NCBI GenBank assembly: GCA_002591745.1
Contig: PDLQ01000008.1
Coordinates: 1 to 64,000, forward strand
Source: Lewinellaceae bacterium SD302
Lineage (GTDB): Bacteria; Bacteroidota; Bacteroidia; Chitinophagales; Saprospiraceae
DNA length: 64,000 bases
Direction of reading: 5' to 3'
Part shown: piece by piece, positions 14,380 to 23,774 of the stretch
How positions within the stretch are numbered: position 1 is the stretch's first letter
How the letters are laid out: each line of letters begins with the position of its first letter
Translations under genes and position numbers: made by a program
Notes under the pieces: generated by a model
The model's input: the letters and a program-made list of their open reading frames with translations, nothing else
Database searches by the model: none
What the model was told of the DNA's origin: nothing

Positions 14380-15579
14380 TTAGTCAATCACCCCTAATTC
14401 CTTACCCACCTTCGTAAAGGCTGCGATCGCTGTGTCGATCTGCTCGAAGCTGTGGCCGGCCGAGATTTGTACCCGAATCCGTGCCTTCTCCCGTGGCACT
14501 ACCGGAAAAAAGAATCCAATCACGTAAATACCTTCGGCCAGTAGTTTTTTGGCGAACTCCTGAGCCAGTGGAGCGTCATAAAGCATCACCGGCGTAATGG
14601 GATGGGTGCCGGGGATGATGTCAAAACCAGCCTCATTCATCCCTTTACGAAAGCGCCGGGTATTATCTTCCAGCTTATCACGCAACTCCGTACTTCCGGA
14701 AAGGATATCGAGCACCTTGATGGATGCACCCACGATGCTGGGAGCCAGCGTATTGGAGAACAGGTAGGGGCGTGATTTCTGTCTCAGCAATTCCACCACC
14801 TCTTTTTTGGCGGCGGTGAAGCCACCAGAGGCACCTCCCAGAGCTTTTCCGAAAGTACCGGTTATGATGTCAACTTCACCGAAGACTCCACAATGTTCGG
14901 CACTACCCCGACCGGTCTTGCCGGTGAATCCCGTCGCGTGGCAATCGTCCACCATCGTCAGGGCTCCGAATTCCTTGGCTAAAGCAACGATCTTATCTAC
15001 CTGAGCGATAACCCCATCCATACTGAATACCCCATCGGTGGCGATCAGAATACGGCGGGCACCGGAAGCTTTAGCTTCTTCCAGTTTAGCCCGTAGGTCC
15101 TCCATGTCGTTGGAGATGAAGCGGTAGCGGGCCGCCTTACAGAGTCGGATACCATCAATAATGGAAGCGTGGTTTAGCGTATCACTGATGATGGCATCCT
15201 CTTTGCCAAGTAGTGGCTCGAAAAGACCTCCATTGGCATCAAAAGCCGCAGCGTAGAGAATGGCATCTTCGGTACCGACGAATTCGGCGATCTTCCGCTC
15301 CAGTTCCTTGTGAATATCCTGGGTGCCGCAAATGAAGCGAACGGAAGACATCCCGAATCCATAGTTGTCAATCGTCGCGCGGGCCGCATCGATCACGGCT
15401 GGATGAGAAGAAAGACCCAGGTAATTATTGGCGCAAAAATTCAGCACCCTGGGCATCTGCGTCGTTTCGATTTCGGCGGATTGCGGGGTCGTAATCACCC
15501 TTTCTTCCTTAAATAATCCTTCGGCGCGCAGTTGATCGAGTTCGCCCTGGATGGCTTGGTAGATATTGGTTGTGGACAT
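14380..15579 (-). CDS. kbl: Glycine C-acetyltransferase (2-amino-3-ketobutyrate CoA ligase)
   Basis: PLP enzyme that splits 2-amino-3-oxobutyrate with CoA into glycine and acetyl-CoA, the second step of threonine breakdown. A 399-residue alpha-oxoamine synthase: substrate-site NNYLGLSSHP, LNHASIIDGIR, the PLP-phosphate and ring contacts DDCHATGF, and the Schiff-base Lys245 in TGTFGKALGGASGG. It is complete. It lies 78 bp downstream of the SDR threonine dehydrogenase on the same strand, so the pair forms a threonine-to-glycine operon. Confidence 0.94.
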   Translation of the reverse strand: MSTTNIYQAIQGELDQLRAEGLFKEERVITTPQSAEIETTQMPRVLNFCANNYLGLSSHPAVIDAARATIDNYGFGMSSVRFICGTQDIHKELERKIAEFVGTEDAILYAAAFDANGGLFEPLLGKEDAIISDTLNHASIIDGIRLCKAARYRFISNDMEDLRAKLEEAKASGARRILIATDGVFSMDGVIAQVDKIVALAKEFGALTMVDDCHATGFTGKTGRGSAEHCGVFGEVDIITGTFGKALGGASGGFTAAKKEVVELLRQKSRPYLFSNTLAPSIVGASIKVLDILSGSTELRDKLEDNTRRFRKGMNEAGFDIIPGTHPITPVMLYDAPLAQEFAKKLLAEGIYVIGFFFPVVPREKARIRVQISAGHSFEQIDTAIAAFTKVGKELGVID

Positions 15580-15585
15580 GTAGTA

Positions 15586-15661
15586 ATGATTTAATGAATC
15601 AATGATCTAATGATACAATGATTTAAGGATACGTATTGCCATAATTTGATCATTAAATCAT
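15586..15661. repeat. AT-rich repeat and hairpin in the spacer between the threonine dehydrogenase gene and kbl
   Basis: ATGATTTAATGA (15586-15597) pairs perfectly with TCATTAAATCAT (15650-15661). Between them the words ATGATYTAAKGA and CAATGAT recur in tandem. Confidence 0.6.
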
Positions 15662-16602
15662 CCCCTCATTTGATCACTGATCTTCTCAATCATATCCCTT
15701 ACCATCTTCTCCAGATCATATTCCGGCTGCCAGTTCCAGTCTGTTCTCGCGGCACTGTCGTCGATACTCTCCGTCCAACTGGCAGCGATCTCCTGGCGAA
15801 AATCCGGTTCATACTCGATCTCGGCTGCGGGGATGATTTTCTTGATCTCGGCGTATATCTCGGCGGGCGAGAAACTCATAGCAGAGAGATTGTAAGATGT
15901 CCTGGTCTTGATTGATTCACTCGGAGCACTCATCAATTCCAGAGTCGCACGGATAGCGTCGGAGATATACATCATCGGCAAATAGGTATCCGGGGCCAAA
16001 AAGCACTTGTAGGCTTCTCCTGTCAAAACTGAATGGAAAATTTCTACGGCGTAATCCGTCGTACCACCGTGGGGCACCGACTGGTAGCCGATGATGCCCG
16101 GATAGCGCACCGAACGCACATCTACCCCGTACTTTTGGTGGTAGTAGTGGCAGAGTAATTCCCCGCTCACCTTACTTACGCCGTAAATGGTCTCGGGCAC
16201 CAATGGCACGTCCTGAGGCGTATTCACCCGTGGCGTCGTTTTACCGAATACGGCGATCGTGCTGGGGAAAAAGACGCGATTGATCTTACCGTCTTTGGCC
16301 AGGTTCAGGATAGTGAGTAGTCCATTCAGGTTGATGTTCCAGGTCTTCAACGGATTCCACTCGCCACTGGCCGAAAGAATGGCCGCCAAATGATAAACCT
16401 GGGTGATTTGATAGTCCTCCACGATTTCGTACAGCCGCGTTTCATTCAGGATGTCGAGAAAGAGATAAGGTTCATTATCGTCGGCTACCTGTACGATATC
16501 CGAGGCGATCACGTTTTGCTGGCCGTGTTGTTCTCTCAGGGCATGGGTCAACACGCGACCGATCTGACCGTTGGCACCGGTCACAAGTATTTTTTCTGGC
16601 AT
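15658..16602 (-). CDS. SDR-type L-threonine 3-dehydrogenase (NAD-dependent epimerase family)
   Basis: A 314-residue extended short-chain dehydrogenase: Rossmann motif VTGANGQIGR at residues 7-16 and catalytic Tyr140/Lys144 in IYGVSKVSGELL. The close match to UDP-sugar epimerase-like folds, together with kbl directly downstream, identifies it as the SDR-class threonine dehydrogenase (oxidation of L-threonine to 2-amino-3-oxobutyrate), as in Flavobacterium and Cytophaga-group bacteria. The assignment over a sugar epimerase rests mainly on the neighbour. First gene of the operon. Confidence 0.88.
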   Translation of the reverse strand: MPEKILVTGANGQIGRVLTHALREQHGQQNVIASDIVQVADDNEPYLFLDILNETRLYEIVEDYQITQVYHLAAILSASGEWNPLKTWNINLNGLLTILNLAKDGKINRVFFPSTIAVFGKTTPRVNTPQDVPLVPETIYGVSKVSGELLCHYYHQKYGVDVRSVRYPGIIGYQSVPHGGTTDYAVEIFHSVLTGEAYKCFLAPDTYLPMMYISDAIRATLELMSAPSESIKTRTSYNLSAMSFSPAEIYAEIKKIIPAAEIEYEPDFRQEIAASWTESIDDSAARTDWNWQPEYDLEKMVRDMIEKISDQMRG

Positions 16603-16711
16603 GGTTTAAGCTTGGTTAAGGCTATTTGTAGTCGGTTAAGGCATGGCAATAGTAAGGCTTATTTTGGCTTCAATTTCGTGGAGTAACTTAATATTTGTTT
16701 TTTTTGACTAA

Positions 16712-16732
16712 CAAAGTAGCACTGCTACTTTG
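16712..16732. repeat. Perfect palindrome made of two AAAGTAGCA words
   Basis: CAAAGTAGCA (16712-16721) and TGCTACTTTG (16723-16732) are exact inverse copies around a single C. The left flank is TTTGACTAA and the right flank is AAGCCATAAC, the usual flanks of the dispersed word. It lies between divergently transcribed genes, where a terminator would not be expected. Confidence 0.95.
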
Positions 16733-16762
16733 AAGCCATAACCTTTTAGACTTTCACTCCAA

Positions 16763-17296
16763 ATGTTCCCCTCCTCCCCCCGTCTAATTTTCCGCAACTG
16801 GACCCCAGCAGATGTATCCGCCTTCCAGGAGGTTAACGGCGACCCGGAAGTGATGGCCCACTTTCCATCCGTGCTTAATGAGACGGAAACTGCCGCGCTC
16901 ATCGACCGATTGACTAAGCACTACTCAGATCATGGCTTTACTTACTTTGCCGTAGAGTTAAAAGAATCCGGTGAATTCATCGGCTTCATTGGCATGGCAC
17001 GACAGACCTACGAGGCCTCTTTTACGCCCTGTGTAGACATCGGCTGGCGACTAAAACGTTCGGCCTGGGGTCATGGCTACGCAACCGAAGGAGCCGTAGC
17101 CTGCCTGGATTTCGCCTGGCGGGTACTGGGACTTGATAGCGTTTATGCGGTTGCCGTTGCCGGTAATTTACCATCCATCAAGGTGATGCGTCGGGTAGGA
17201 ATGCAGTACGATCATCATTTCTTTCACCTGGCACTTGATGATCATCCGGATTTGCAGAAATGCGCGGTTTATCGAATTGATGCTCCGAATACCTAA
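16763..17296 (+). CDS. GNAT family N-acetyltransferase (RimJ/RimL type)
   Basis: A 177-residue acetyltransferase. It starts SPRLIFRNWTPADVSAF, has the hallmark IGWRLKRSAWGHGYATEGAVA (acetyl-CoA pyrophosphate loop, about residues 92-112) and the strand-turn AVAGNLPSIKVMRRVGM. This subfamily acetylates ribosomal-protein N-termini, antibiotics or small amines; the substrate cannot be told from sequence. It is followed after 9 bp by the Nramp-like gene and is probably co-transcribed with it. The AAAGTAGCA palindrome lies 31 bp upstream of the ATG. Confidence 0.85.
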   Translation: MFPSSPRLIFRNWTPADVSAFQEVNGDPEVMAHFPSVLNETETAALIDRLTKHYSDHGFTYFAVELKESGEFIGFIGMARQTYEASFTPCVDIGWRLKRSAWGHGYATEGAVACLDFAWRVLGLDSVYAVAVAGNLPSIKVMRRVGMQYDHHFFHLALDDHPDLQKCAVYRIDAPNT

Positions 17297-17305
17297 CTTG
17301 GCTCG

Positions 17306-18544
17306 ATGAATACTAAATCAGCGATTCTTTGGTCCGTCATTGCCGCCGCCTTCGTAGGTCCTGGCACCGTTGCCACGGCCGCCTTTGCCGGTAGCGAAGG
17401 GGGAATAACTTACTTGATCCCTTTATTGATTGCTCTGCTTGCTGGCTACCTTTTGATGGAGATGGCTGCGCGAATCACGCTCATCACGGGCCAACCGCTG
17501 GGGGTTAGCGTGCGTAGTGCCATTGGCAATTGGGTGGCCTATCCCTTGTTTGGTGGTATTTTCCTTGGTTGCGCTGCCTACGAAGCCGGCAATTTAATGG
17601 GCGGGCTCGCCGGCTTACGACTCTTTGGTGAAATTCCTCGTTACTGGGTGTTGCCCATTTCGCTGGTGGCCGCAGCGATCTTGCTGGCCGGCTCCACCAA
17701 ACGGATCGGTCGCATTCTAGCCCTGGTAGTAGTTTTCATGGGAGCTATGTTTTTGTTTGCCGGCCTCGGTGTAGTAAGTTCTGGTACGGAGGTCGCCGGT
17801 GATTCGGTTTACGGACTCCGGACCTCGACCATTTTATCTCTTTTTGGAACGACTATCGTTCCCTATAATTTTATGCTGGCCGCCGGACTCGGGCCGGGGC
17901 AATCACTAAGTGCAATGCGTAACGGACTGGGCATATCCTTTCTGGTGGGCGGGTTGATCACCCTGGGTATTCTCCTTACCGGTACAGCCATTGAAAACTT
18001 TAGCGATTTTGCCAGCCTGGCTACTGCTTTGGAAACCAGATTGGGAAGTTTCGGCAAAATAATGCTTGGGCTGGGCTTATTTACCGCCGGTTTCAGCTCG
18101 GCAATCACTGCTCCTCTGGCGGCGGCTATTGCGGGGCAAACCTTGTTCACAACGGGTGAGGAAAATAAAAGCAAATGGACCGTCAACAGTCTGAATTTCA
18201 GGCTGGTTTGGGGTACAATCCTCGGCCTGGGTACGCTGGTCGCCTTGCTGGAATTGAAGATCATTCCGGTCATCCTGGCGACTCAATTGGTCAATGCGTT
18301 ATTGCTGCCATTTTTGGTGGTGTTGGTGCTGTATTTAGGCAATCAATCTAAACTTCTTGCCACACACACCAACCGGATTTGGCAGAATTTAGGTGGATTA
18401 CTCATCTTTTTTTACCTCACTTATAAAAGTACACAGGTAATTCTAAGCTTCCTTGGCGTTACCGACGGTTTCTGGATAGGAGAACTGATGATCGCTGCGG
18501 CATTGACAGCATTTGTCGGCAGAGAAGTGTTTGGGGATAACTAA
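17306..18544 (+). CDS. Nramp-superfamily transporter lacking the canonical metal motifs
   Basis: A 412-residue protein with about 11 membrane helices. The first helix reads FVGPGTVATAAFAGSEGG, aligning with the DPGN-x-AT region of Nramp/MntH proteins, but Asp and Asn of DPGN are replaced (GPGT). The sixth-helix MPHN motif reads VPYN, so both the Met and the His are missing. In canonical Nramps these residues bind Mn or Fe and couple protons. The protein therefore belongs to a divergent branch with altered substrate (the Mg-type NrMT group is one possibility from the literature) or altered mechanism. It sits 9 bp after the acetyltransferase gene. Confidence 0.8.
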   Translation: MNTKSAILWSVIAAAFVGPGTVATAAFAGSEGGITYLIPLLIALLAGYLLMEMAARITLITGQPLGVSVRSAIGNWVAYPLFGGIFLGCAAYEAGNLMGGLAGLRLFGEIPRYWVLPISLVAAAILLAGSTKRIGRILALVVVFMGAMFLFAGLGVVSSGTEVAGDSVYGLRTSTILSLFGTTIVPYNFMLAAGLGPGQSLSAMRNGLGISFLVGGLITLGILLTGTAIENFSDFASLATALETRLGSFGKIMLGLGLFTAGFSSAITAPLAAAIAGQTLFTTGEENKSKWTVNSLNFRLVWGTILGLGTLVALLELKIIPVILATQLVNALLLPFLVVLVLYLGNQSKLLATHTNRIWQNLGGLLIFFYLTYKSTQVILSFLGVTDGFWIGELMIAAALTAFVGREVFGDN

Positions 18545-18615
18545 ATCCTTTCGTAGGACTACCCACCCGTTCAAGGATTTTTCTTTAGCTTAATGGCACA
18601 TTAACCAATACCGTC

Positions 18616-19605
18616 ATGCAAAGAAGAAAATTCATCACCCGCTCCGCCCAGTTCGGTCTGAGCCTGGGGCTCATTGGGCTATCTGCCTGCAACTCAGGGA
18701 CTGATTCCGCCGCCGCCGGAGAAGAAATGGCCGAAGGCAAAATGGACGATAAGCCGGTCGCCGGCGGTTCAGAAGAACTGTGGTTCAAGATCAGCCTGGC
18801 CCAGTGGTCGTTAAACAAAGCTATCTTCGCCGGAGACCTGGACAACCTCGATTTTGCCGCCAAAGCCCGCAACGACTTTGGTATCGGTGGTATCGAGTAC
18901 GTCAACCAGTTTTTCAAGGACAAAGCCGAAGATATGGCCTACCTCGGCCAGATGAAGCAACGGGCGATGGACCACGATGTCCAATCCCTCCTCATCATGA
19001 TCGACCGGGAAGGACAACTCGGCGACATGGACGAAGCCAAGCGCATCGCAGCAGTGGAGAACCACTATAAATGGGTCGACGCTGCCAAATTCCTGGGTTG
19101 TCACAGTATCCGCGTTAATGCCGCCACCGGCGGTGACCGCGAGGAAGGGGCCAAAGCTGCCACCGATGGCCTACGTCGCCTCGCTGAATATGGCGCCAAG
19201 GAAAACATCAACGTGATCGTGGAAAATCACGGAGGCTGGAGCAGCGATGGTAAGTGGCTCTCACAGGTCATCGCCAATACCGAAATGGACAACTGTGGTA
19301 CCCTCCCGGATTTCGGCAACTTCTGTATCGAAGGCCATCCCGCGAACGGATGCGCGAATGAGTATGATCGCTACCAGGGCATGCAAGATCTGATGCCCTA
19401 CGCAAAGGCCGTCAGCGCTAAATCAAATGTCTTCAACGAAGAAGGAGACGAGCGTGTCATGGATTATCAGCGCATCCTCAAAACCGTAAAAGATCACGGC
19501 TATCGCGGCTGGATCGGGATTGAATACGAAGGCAGCGAGCTTTCGGCCGACGAAGGAATCCGTGCCACCCAAGCATTATTGATTAAGGCAGGTAAAATGG
19601 TCTAG
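18616..19605 (+). CDS. Sugar phosphate isomerase/epimerase family TIM-barrel lipoprotein
   Basis: A 329-residue member of the xylose-isomerase-like TIM-barrel family (AP_endonuc_2). The N-terminus [18 protein letters not shown] has a twin-arginine motif followed by a lipobox LSAC, so export in folded form and lipid anchoring are likely. The barrel includes the [23 protein letters not shown] and IGIEYEGS strands that usually hold the divalent metal (Glu, Asp, His, Glu). It is typical of the large exported isomerase-like set of Bacteroidota and Planctomycetes; the substrate is unknown. A second, different member is encoded at 23775-24638. Confidence 0.82.
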   Translation: MQRRKFITRSAQFGLSLGLIGLSACNSGTDSAAAGEEMAEGKMDDKPVAGGSEELWFKISLAQWSLNKAIFAGDLDNLDFAAKARNDFGIGGIEYVNQFFKDKAEDMAYLGQMKQRAMDHDVQSLLIMIDREGQLGDMDEAKRIAAVENHYKWVDAAKFLGCHSIRVNAATGGDREEGAKAATDGLRRLAEYGAKENINVIVENHGGWSSDGKWLSQVIANTEMDNCGTLPDFGNFCIEGHPANGCANEYDRYQGMQDLMPYAKAVSAKSNVFNEEGDERVMDYQRILKTVKDHGYRGWIGIEYEGSELSADEGIRATQALLIKAGKMV

Positions 19606-19608
19606 GGT

Positions 19609-19681
19609 TAATGGTTTTACAGTCTTGCAGCCTAACAGTCTGTCCGTCAGGCTGTAAGACTGCAAGACTGTTAAACCATTA
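19609..19681. terminator. Long hairpin between convergent genes
   Basis: Arms 19609-19630 and 19660-19681 pair over 22 bp with one mismatch. The loop contains further copies of CAGTCTTGCAG/CTGTAAGACTG-like words, so alternative stems are possible. Likely a bidirectional terminator. Confidence 0.65.
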
Positions 19682-20545
19682 CCCAATCTCCTCTTCTTCC
19701 AGTAACAGGTATTCAGTAATCAGTTCTACTACTTCCATGCCCACCAGACTGTGGCCTAGGCCTTCGGTGAGGATGAGGCTTGATTTTTTCCAATTGGCAA
19801 AGATGGCCTCGGCTCCTTCCACGGGAGCGAGATCATCTTCTACGTCATGGATGATCAGGCCGGGAACGTCGATATCCCGGGCGTAACTGGCAGGGCTAAT
19901 GTCCTTAAAAGTCAGTTGCATCCGGCGGATGAACTCACGTTCCATACCCTCCACAACTTTGTTGCGTAAACCCAGTACATCTTGAAATTTATTCATGACA
20001 TCGGTGAGCTCTGCGGGTACGCTCATCGTAACGATTCGCTTGGGTTGTATTCCTTCATTCAGCTGGCTGAGGTAGTATAGAATGGCCATTCCCCCTCCGC
20101 TATGTCCTATCCAATGAGCGGGTGGGTCTTCCAACGTTTTTAAGTACTCGGCGATCACAGCCGAGTATTCCACTACCGTAAAATTATCCCCTCCTGAGCG
20201 GCCGTGGGCCGGAGCGTCTATGGCATAAATGGCAAAACCAGCCTCCTTTAAGAAGTCGTAGAACTCGTACCAGCGGCCGGTACAGCTTTCCCAACCGTGC
20301 AACAGCAATACACCGGGTCCTTTACCTGGCCAGTAATAAGTCTGGGTAGGAATACCGGCTAAAGTGATATTTTTCTGCTCGGCCTGCTTAATGAATTCGA
20401 AGGAAAGCGTATCCAGGGCGGCGCGGCGCGGGCGGCTCAGCAGCCGGTAACCCAAACGCCCGGCCTGCCGAGGAAATACCCGGGAGGTGCCATTCAGAAA
20501 GCGTCGGACGCCACCAATCAATAAATCTTCTTTACTAATAGCCAT
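19679..20545 (-). CDS. Alpha/beta hydrolase
   Basis: A 288-residue serine hydrolase. Oxyanion loop LLLHGWESCTGRW, DAPAHGRSGG, nucleophile elbow IGHSGGGMA, an acid in HDVEDDLAPV and the His in GLGHSLVG form a standard triad. There is no signal peptide, so it should be cytoplasmic. The cap region lacks features that identify a substrate; esterase or thioesterase activity on lipids is a guess. It is transcribed alone, convergent with the isomerase-like gene and divergent from the MFS gene. Confidence 0.82.
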   Translation of the reverse strand: MAISKEDLLIGGVRRFLNGTSRVFPRQAGRLGYRLLSRPRRAALDTLSFEFIKQAEQKNITLAGIPTQTYYWPGKGPGVLLLHGWESCTGRWYEFYDFLKEAGFAIYAIDAPAHGRSGGDNFTVVEYSAVIAEYLKTLEDPPAHWIGHSGGGMAILYYLSQLNEGIQPKRIVTMSVPAELTDVMNKFQDVLGLRNKVVEGMEREFIRRMQLTFKDISPASYARDIDVPGLIIHDVEDDLAPVEGAEAIFANWKKSSLILTEGLGHSLVGMEVVELITEYLLLEEEEIG

Positions 20546-20645
20546 AGTTGCTCACAAAAGTAAAAAATTCGGCACTAGTAGGAGCAACTTTAGCCAGATG
20601 AGGCGGGTTGACTCCGTGATTGACCACCCGTAAAGTTAACCCACG

Positions 20646-21914
20646 ATGCTAGACCGTTTGCTTCGCCTTTATCGCAACGCTTATTCCGGTTTGCCCCGCC
20701 GCGTCTGGTACCTGAGCATTATTCTGCTCATTAACCGTAGTGGTGCCATGGTGATTCCATTCCTGACTGTTTACCTCACCGCCAGCCGTGGTTATAGCGC
20801 CGCCAAAGCAAGTTGGGTGATGGTTGCTTTCGGCTTGGGTGGGGTCGTGGGTAATTACGTCGGTGGTTTACTCAATGATCGCTTTGGGTCCTGGCATATT
20901 CAGCTGTTCAGCCTGATCAGTTCCGGGCTCATTTTTTTGCTACTGGGCTATACGAATGACTATCTGCTATTCTGTGTAGTCATTTTTTCACTCTCGGTGG
21001 CCGCCGATAGTTTCCGGCCGGCAAACCGGGCTGCCGTGGCAATATACAGTCCACCGGAAGTTCTTACCAAAGCCTATGGCTTACAAAGAATGGCCGTCAA
21101 CCTGGGCTTCAGTCTGGGGCCAATGCTGGGCGGGCTCATCGTTACGGCCATCAGCTACCGGGCTTTGTTCTGGGCCGATGGCATTACCTGTCTGCTTTCG
21201 GGGCTGGCCTTTATACTGCTGCTGCCCAAAGATGAAACGGCTCGACCGCTGGTACCCAAATCCGCCGAAATTTCCGTTTCAACCACTTTGAATCCGGGCC
21301 ACAAATCAAGTGTTGCCGGTCACCGACAATTTTGGCTCGTGCTCGTCTGCCTCGCAAATTTACTAGTGGCTACCTGCTTCTTCCAACTCTTCAATACTGT
21401 ACCGGTCTACCTCGAAAAGACTGGCTACAGCCTCTTACAGATCGGTTATATTTTCACCCTCAGCGGCACCTTGATTGTAGCCTTTGAGATGCCATTACTT
21501 TACCTGACCGAAATGCGTTACCGCCCCCTCCAGGTATTGGTCATTGGTAGTTTCCTGATCGCCGCCAGTTACTTTTTCTTGCCTATTGCCGTTTTCACCG
21601 GCGTTGCGGGCATTGCTCTTTTCACTATACTGCTCACCGTAGGTGAAATGCTTTACATGCCCTTCGGAAACACCTTCGTAGCCACCCATGCTCCGGAAGC
21701 CCGTCGGGGAGAGTACCTGGGTTTACTTTCCGCCAGCTATTCTCTGGCCTTTGTTCTTTCGCCGCTCCTGGGCCTCAACGCCGCAGAATGGCTGGGTTTC
21801 GACGTAGCCACTTATCTGCTGGCGGTAGGCGGCATGGTTGGCTTTTTGGCTTTGGCCTGGCTATACCGGATCGGTTTCAGACGGGAGGTAAAGCGGGGTA
21901 ACTTAGTGAGCTAA
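20646..21914 (+). CDS. MFS transporter
   Basis: A 422-residue protein with 12 predicted helices split by a cytoplasmic loop near residues 190-225. The A-motif-like GGVVGNYVGGLLNDRFG follows helix 2, and FRPANRAAVA after helix 4 is the pattern of drug or sugar efflux members (DHA1/YajR-like). The substrate cannot be assigned, and no adjacent regulator suggests one. It is divergent from the alpha/beta hydrolase gene; the intervening 100 bp has no clear promoter match. Confidence 0.82.
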   Translation: MLDRLLRLYRNAYSGLPRRVWYLSIILLINRSGAMVIPFLTVYLTASRGYSAAKASWVMVAFGLGGVVGNYVGGLLNDRFGSWHIQLFSLISSGLIFLLLGYTNDYLLFCVVIFSLSVAADSFRPANRAAVAIYSPPEVLTKAYGLQRMAVNLGFSLGPMLGGLIVTAISYRALFWADGITCLLSGLAFILLLPKDETARPLVPKSAEISVSTTLNPGHKSSVAGHRQFWLVLVCLANLLVATCFFQLFNTVPVYLEKTGYSLLQIGYIFTLSGTLIVAFEMPLLYLTEMRYRPLQVLVIGSFLIAASYFFLPIAVFTGVAGIALFTILLTVGEMLYMPFGNTFVATHAPEARRGEYLGLLSASYSLAFVLSPLLGLNAAEWLGFDVATYLLAVGGMVGFLALAWLYRIGFRREVKRGNLVS

Positions 21915-21954
21915 CAAAGAACGTCTTCGGCTTGAGAGGGTGAATTGGACTTCA

Positions 21955-21963
21955 AAGTAGCCA
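21955..21963 (+). repeat. Near copy of the AAAGTAGCA word (last base differs)
   Basis: AAAGTAGCC preceded by the consensus flank ggacttc, in the spacer between the convergent MFS and flippase genes. Confidence 0.6.
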
Positions 21964-21991
21964 TATTGATAAGAACCCGATTTTGACCTCA

Positions 21992-23551
21992 TCAGCGATC
22001 TTTCCGTAATAAGCTTACTATCCACTTCGTCTCCGTAAGTGCAAACAACAGGTAAAGTCCCGTCAGTAGACCAGCCCTGAGCAGCATACTATCAGATGAC
22101 CAGCCAAGGTAAACGACTCCGGCCGTCACCAAGCCATAAATTGCTATGCGCCCGAGTTGGTAAGGAACCGGAAAATATTTCCTGCTGACGGCATAAGCCA
22201 GTACCGACATTACAAAAAAACAGGCCAAGCCGGCCCAGGCGGGAGCATAAATACTAAGACTTTTAATGAATAATACATTGCCAAGAATCACGATCGCCGA
22301 TCCAATGAGGGCAATGATCCCACCCAGGTGAGTCCGGTCGGTCAACTTATACGCCAGCGCAAAATTGTAATAAAGGGCCAGGAAAAAATTGGCGGCCAGC
22401 AGAATGGGCAATACACCAAGTCCTTCCTGTAATTGCTCACCGATAAAATTTTCCAGAATGGGCAGCAGCAACAAAATGGTAGCGATGGCCACGCAACAAA
22501 CCAGCGCGAAAGCCCGAGTAGCATTCGCATAAATGGCAAGGTCCTGGTTTTTCAGATTCTTTCCCCGCTCACGAAAAAAGAAAGGTTCTGCGGCGAAGTT
22601 ATAAGCGGTAGTGAATAATGTCAGGAAAACGGCCATCTTCATCGCCGCACCGTACTGCCCGGACCAATACAGATTCTCCGCCTTGGTGCCTCCGTGATAA
22701 AAGCTGAGCATTGCCGGACCAACGAGGGTATTAATGATGCCACAGAGGGCTACCACGACCAGCGGATAAGCGTATTCCAGCATGGTCTTCAGGCCAGGAG
22801 CATTAGTAGTGTTTTTTTGCTGATCACCGGAGTCTAAAATCGCTCTTTGCTCGTTACCAGTCTTGCTACCACGTCTGGCAGAGCCAAGGCGGGCGGACCT
22901 TTGAAGCCACCTATCAACCACCAACATCAAATAACGCAAAACCCCAGCCGCCAAAACCGCCCCGAAATAGTAGGCGATCCGCCAGCGGTCTTCGTACCAA
23001 CTGAAGCTTTCCGACCCTTGCTCGTTCCAAAGCGGGATATAACGTAAAAGCAGGAAGACCAATACCAGGTTCAAGACGATATTGGCCATATTAACGACTA
23101 CGAAAAACCAGGGGCGGCTTTCCAATCGCAAACGGGCCAATGGGACGGCCGCCAACGCATCAAAGGCCACAATGAGCACGAAGAGTTGCACATAGATCGG
23201 CCGGGACGAATATTGCATGGCGTCGGCTACGGTGTTGGAAAAACCAAGCCCCAACAGTAGCCAAATGGCTACCGCTGCCCAGATAAATCGTTGGGCCTTA
23301 CGGCAAACCGCCGTAGCCGAATACTCCGGCCGTGAAGCATAGCGAAAGACAACGGTATCCATCCGGAAGACCATGAGGGCAATGAAGAAAGCGGTATAGA
23401 AAAACAACTCGCTCACTATTCCGTACTGGGCCTCGGTCAATGTATTCTCATTGGTGAGAAATGGAGTAAGAATCACAAAATTGAGCAGCCGCCCCAGGAT
23501 GCTACTGAGACCGTAAACGGCGGTTTCTCCGGCTAATTTTTTGAGGGACAT
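21992..23551 (-). CDS. Polysaccharide/lipid-linked oligosaccharide flippase (Wzx/MATE-like)
   Basis: A 519-residue membrane protein with about 13-14 helices; start ATG 23549-23551 (MSLKKLAGETAVYGLSS), with a TTG three codons upstream as the alternative. The opening KKLAGETAVYGLSSILGR and the RMDTVVFRYA segment after helix 2 fit the polysaccharide-export branch of the MOP superfamily, which moves lipid-linked sugars across the inner membrane. An internal hydrophilic loop (about residues 215-250) is Lys/Gly/Asn-rich and poorly conserved in appearance. No glycosyltransferase genes are adjacent, so it is an orphan flippase. A second polysaccharide gene, the O-antigen ligase homolog, is 18 kb away. 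Confidence 0.83.
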   Translation of the reverse strand: MSLKKLAGETAVYGLSSILGRLLNFVILTPFLTNENTLTEAQYGIVSELFFYTAFFIALMVFRMDTVVFRYASRPEYSATAVCRKAQRFIWAAVAIWLLLGLGFSNTVADAMQYSSRPIYVQLFVLIVAFDALAAVPLARLRLESRPWFFVVVNMANIVLNLVLVFLLLRYIPLWNEQGSESFSWYEDRWRIAYYFGAVLAAGVLRYLMLVVDRWLQRSARLGSARRGSKTGNEQRAILDSGDQQKNTTNAPGLKTMLEYAYPLVVVALCGIINTLVGPAMLSFYHGGTKAENLYWSGQYGAAMKMAVFLTLFTTAYNFAAEPFFFRERGKNLKNQDLAIYANATRAFALVCCVAIATILLLLPILENFIGEQLQEGLGVLPILLAANFFLALYYNFALAYKLTDRTHLGGIIALIGSAIVILGNVLFIKSLSIYAPAWAGLACFFVMSVLAYAVSRKYFPVPYQLGRIAIYGLVTAGVVYLGWSSDSMLLRAGLLTGLYLLFALTETKWIVSLLRKDR

Positions 23552-23774
23552 ACGGGGCAAGATACGGGCTTGGGAACGTGGAACAAAACTAGTAGCAAGT
23601 GAGACTTAATGATTTTTTCTAATCTAGAAATCCGAAGAGACGCAATAGAATTTTTTGCAACTCTATAGTCCTCTCAATGTCTGTTAACATCAAGCGATCC
23701 GGTCCCAAGCCGATACGATGGGATGATTTATTCTAACCTCATATTTCAACTAAAGTGCTACCGAATAAACAAAG
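23552..23774. other. Intergenic stretch without recognised features
   Basis: About 220 bp between the flippase gene and the TIM-barrel gene. No reading frame, strong hairpin or promoter match was seen. Confidence 0.5.

Noticed and set aside
16723-16732. Reading TGCTACTTTG as a -7 promoter box
   Set aside because: The -7 consensus is TAnnTTTG; CTACTTTG is one base short between TA and TTTG, and copies inside genes in both orientations do not fit a promoter role.
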